DNA from: Acanthaster planci
Taxonomy: Eukaryota; Echinodermata; Asteroidea; Valvatida; Acanthasteridae
NCBI RefSeq assembly: GCF_001949145.1
Contig: NW_019091405.1
Coordinates: forward strand, 449,656-513,655
DNA: 64,000 bases
Direction: 5' to 3'
Within the stretch, counting starts at the first letter, position 1, and each line of letters begins with the position of its first letter. The notes beneath the pieces are model-generated. The model did not search any database. It was not told where the DNA came from and worked only from the letters and a program-made list of their open reading frames with translations. Of this stretch, positions 63,282 through 64,000 are shown piece by piece. The position numbers and the translations under genes were made by a program.

Positions 63282-64000
63282 CTGTAATGAAAAAACACAA
63301 TTACAAATAAATGTCAGAACTTTGTTTGCCTCATTTGAATAGGCATCTCAGAATAGGAGATGTTTATAATTCAGAAAAAAAGGTTCCTTGACTAGTATTA
63401 CCATACCTCATACATATTCATGATTGAGAGCTGAACTCTTACTGGTCCATTCATCATAATTTGCCAGTCACTACGTTTGCAATTTACCAGGTGTGCACAT
63501 GAGCATTTGTGCACAAGTTGGATATACCCTAATAGCACTGCCCCAGTAATGCTGTATATGCACTCTACACATGAACAGAGGGTGGCACACATACATCTAC
63601 ATGCTCCGTTTACTTTGCTCCTGGAATCTCTATGGCAACTGAATGTCTGAGGTATGGTAATACAAATAACACAGTTTATTTTGACAAACCGGCTCCTGAG
63701 ACAAGACCGAGGGAACTAGTTTGTCAACTTCCAATGCTGAGTGGAGTTAAGAACGACTTTCCACCCTCAAACCATGCTATATGTGACCGGCTCTAGAAAA
63801 ATGGGTAATAATTCACCAGATTCAGGTTATCAGTTTTTGATATGGCTGGATTGAGTACATCAAAAGCTACAATTTGATTTATGAATGACCCCTATAGTGT
63901 GTTCCAGAGATATTTAGACATTTGTATATCCACATTTTCGGATTCAATAAAAGCACTTTTCGATAAAAGCTCAGAAAGTGTAGCACTTGGAAACACAATG
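63282..64000 (-). other. Intron of the FERM-domain gene
   Basis: No exon seen between the acceptor at 63282 and the window end, so the next 5' exon lies outside the window. AT-rich; a loose inverted pair (GACAAACCGGCTC / ACTAGTTTGTC) near 63681-63725. Confidence 0.5.

Overview
Eukaryotic, intron-rich, repeat-rich draft DNA. There is one assembly gap of 820 Ns (54079-54898) and a single N at 1275. Gene content, intron sizes and the dense mix of MITEs, LTR elements and minisatellites suggest an invertebrate deuterostome (echinoderm, hemichordate or amphioxus). The exact taxon cannot be fixed from sequence alone. Almost every continuous ORF is short because real genes are split into 55-232 bp exons; I rebuilt the genes from exon homology, splice sites and phase.

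Layout: (1) 1800-5395 (+): last three exons of an AHSA1-type HSP90 co-chaperone, with 5' exons outside the window. (2) 7374-10981 (-): a complete four-exon DMAC2 (ATP5SL)-like mitochondrial complex I assembly factor. (3) 13279-23448 (+): a complete 13-exon CYP46A-like cytochrome P450 (cholesterol 24-hydroxylase family). (4) 27902-39219 (-): a second complete CYP46A-like gene, convergent with the first. All 13 exons have the same lengths and phases and both encode 515 residues. (5) 39220-54078: a repeat nest holding two-ended MITEs, a solo LTR, a broken Ty3/gypsy integrase fragment between 29-bp direct repeats, a 5' half of an LTR retrotransposon (1301-bp LTR, tRNA-Leu primer site, decayed gag, zinc knuckle and protease), and a truncated third copy of the CYP46 promoter plus exon 1 (about 50847-51100). 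(6) 54899-62406: the gap edge, a tRNA-like SINE head, a 30-bp minisatellite, a 27-bp tandem array and AT-rich sequence that may be a long 3' UTR. (7) 62407-63281 (-): the last two exons of a FERM-domain protein, probably PLEKHH/MAX-1-like.

The genes do not form an operon-like system. The main biology is a local CYP46 expansion: an inverted duplicate pair kept similar by patchy gene conversion (201 bp identical across exon 7) plus a truncated third copy. AHSA1, CYP46A1 and PLEKHH1 all lie on human 14q, so the neighbourhood may preserve ancient macrosynteny. I found no convincing wholly new gene system.
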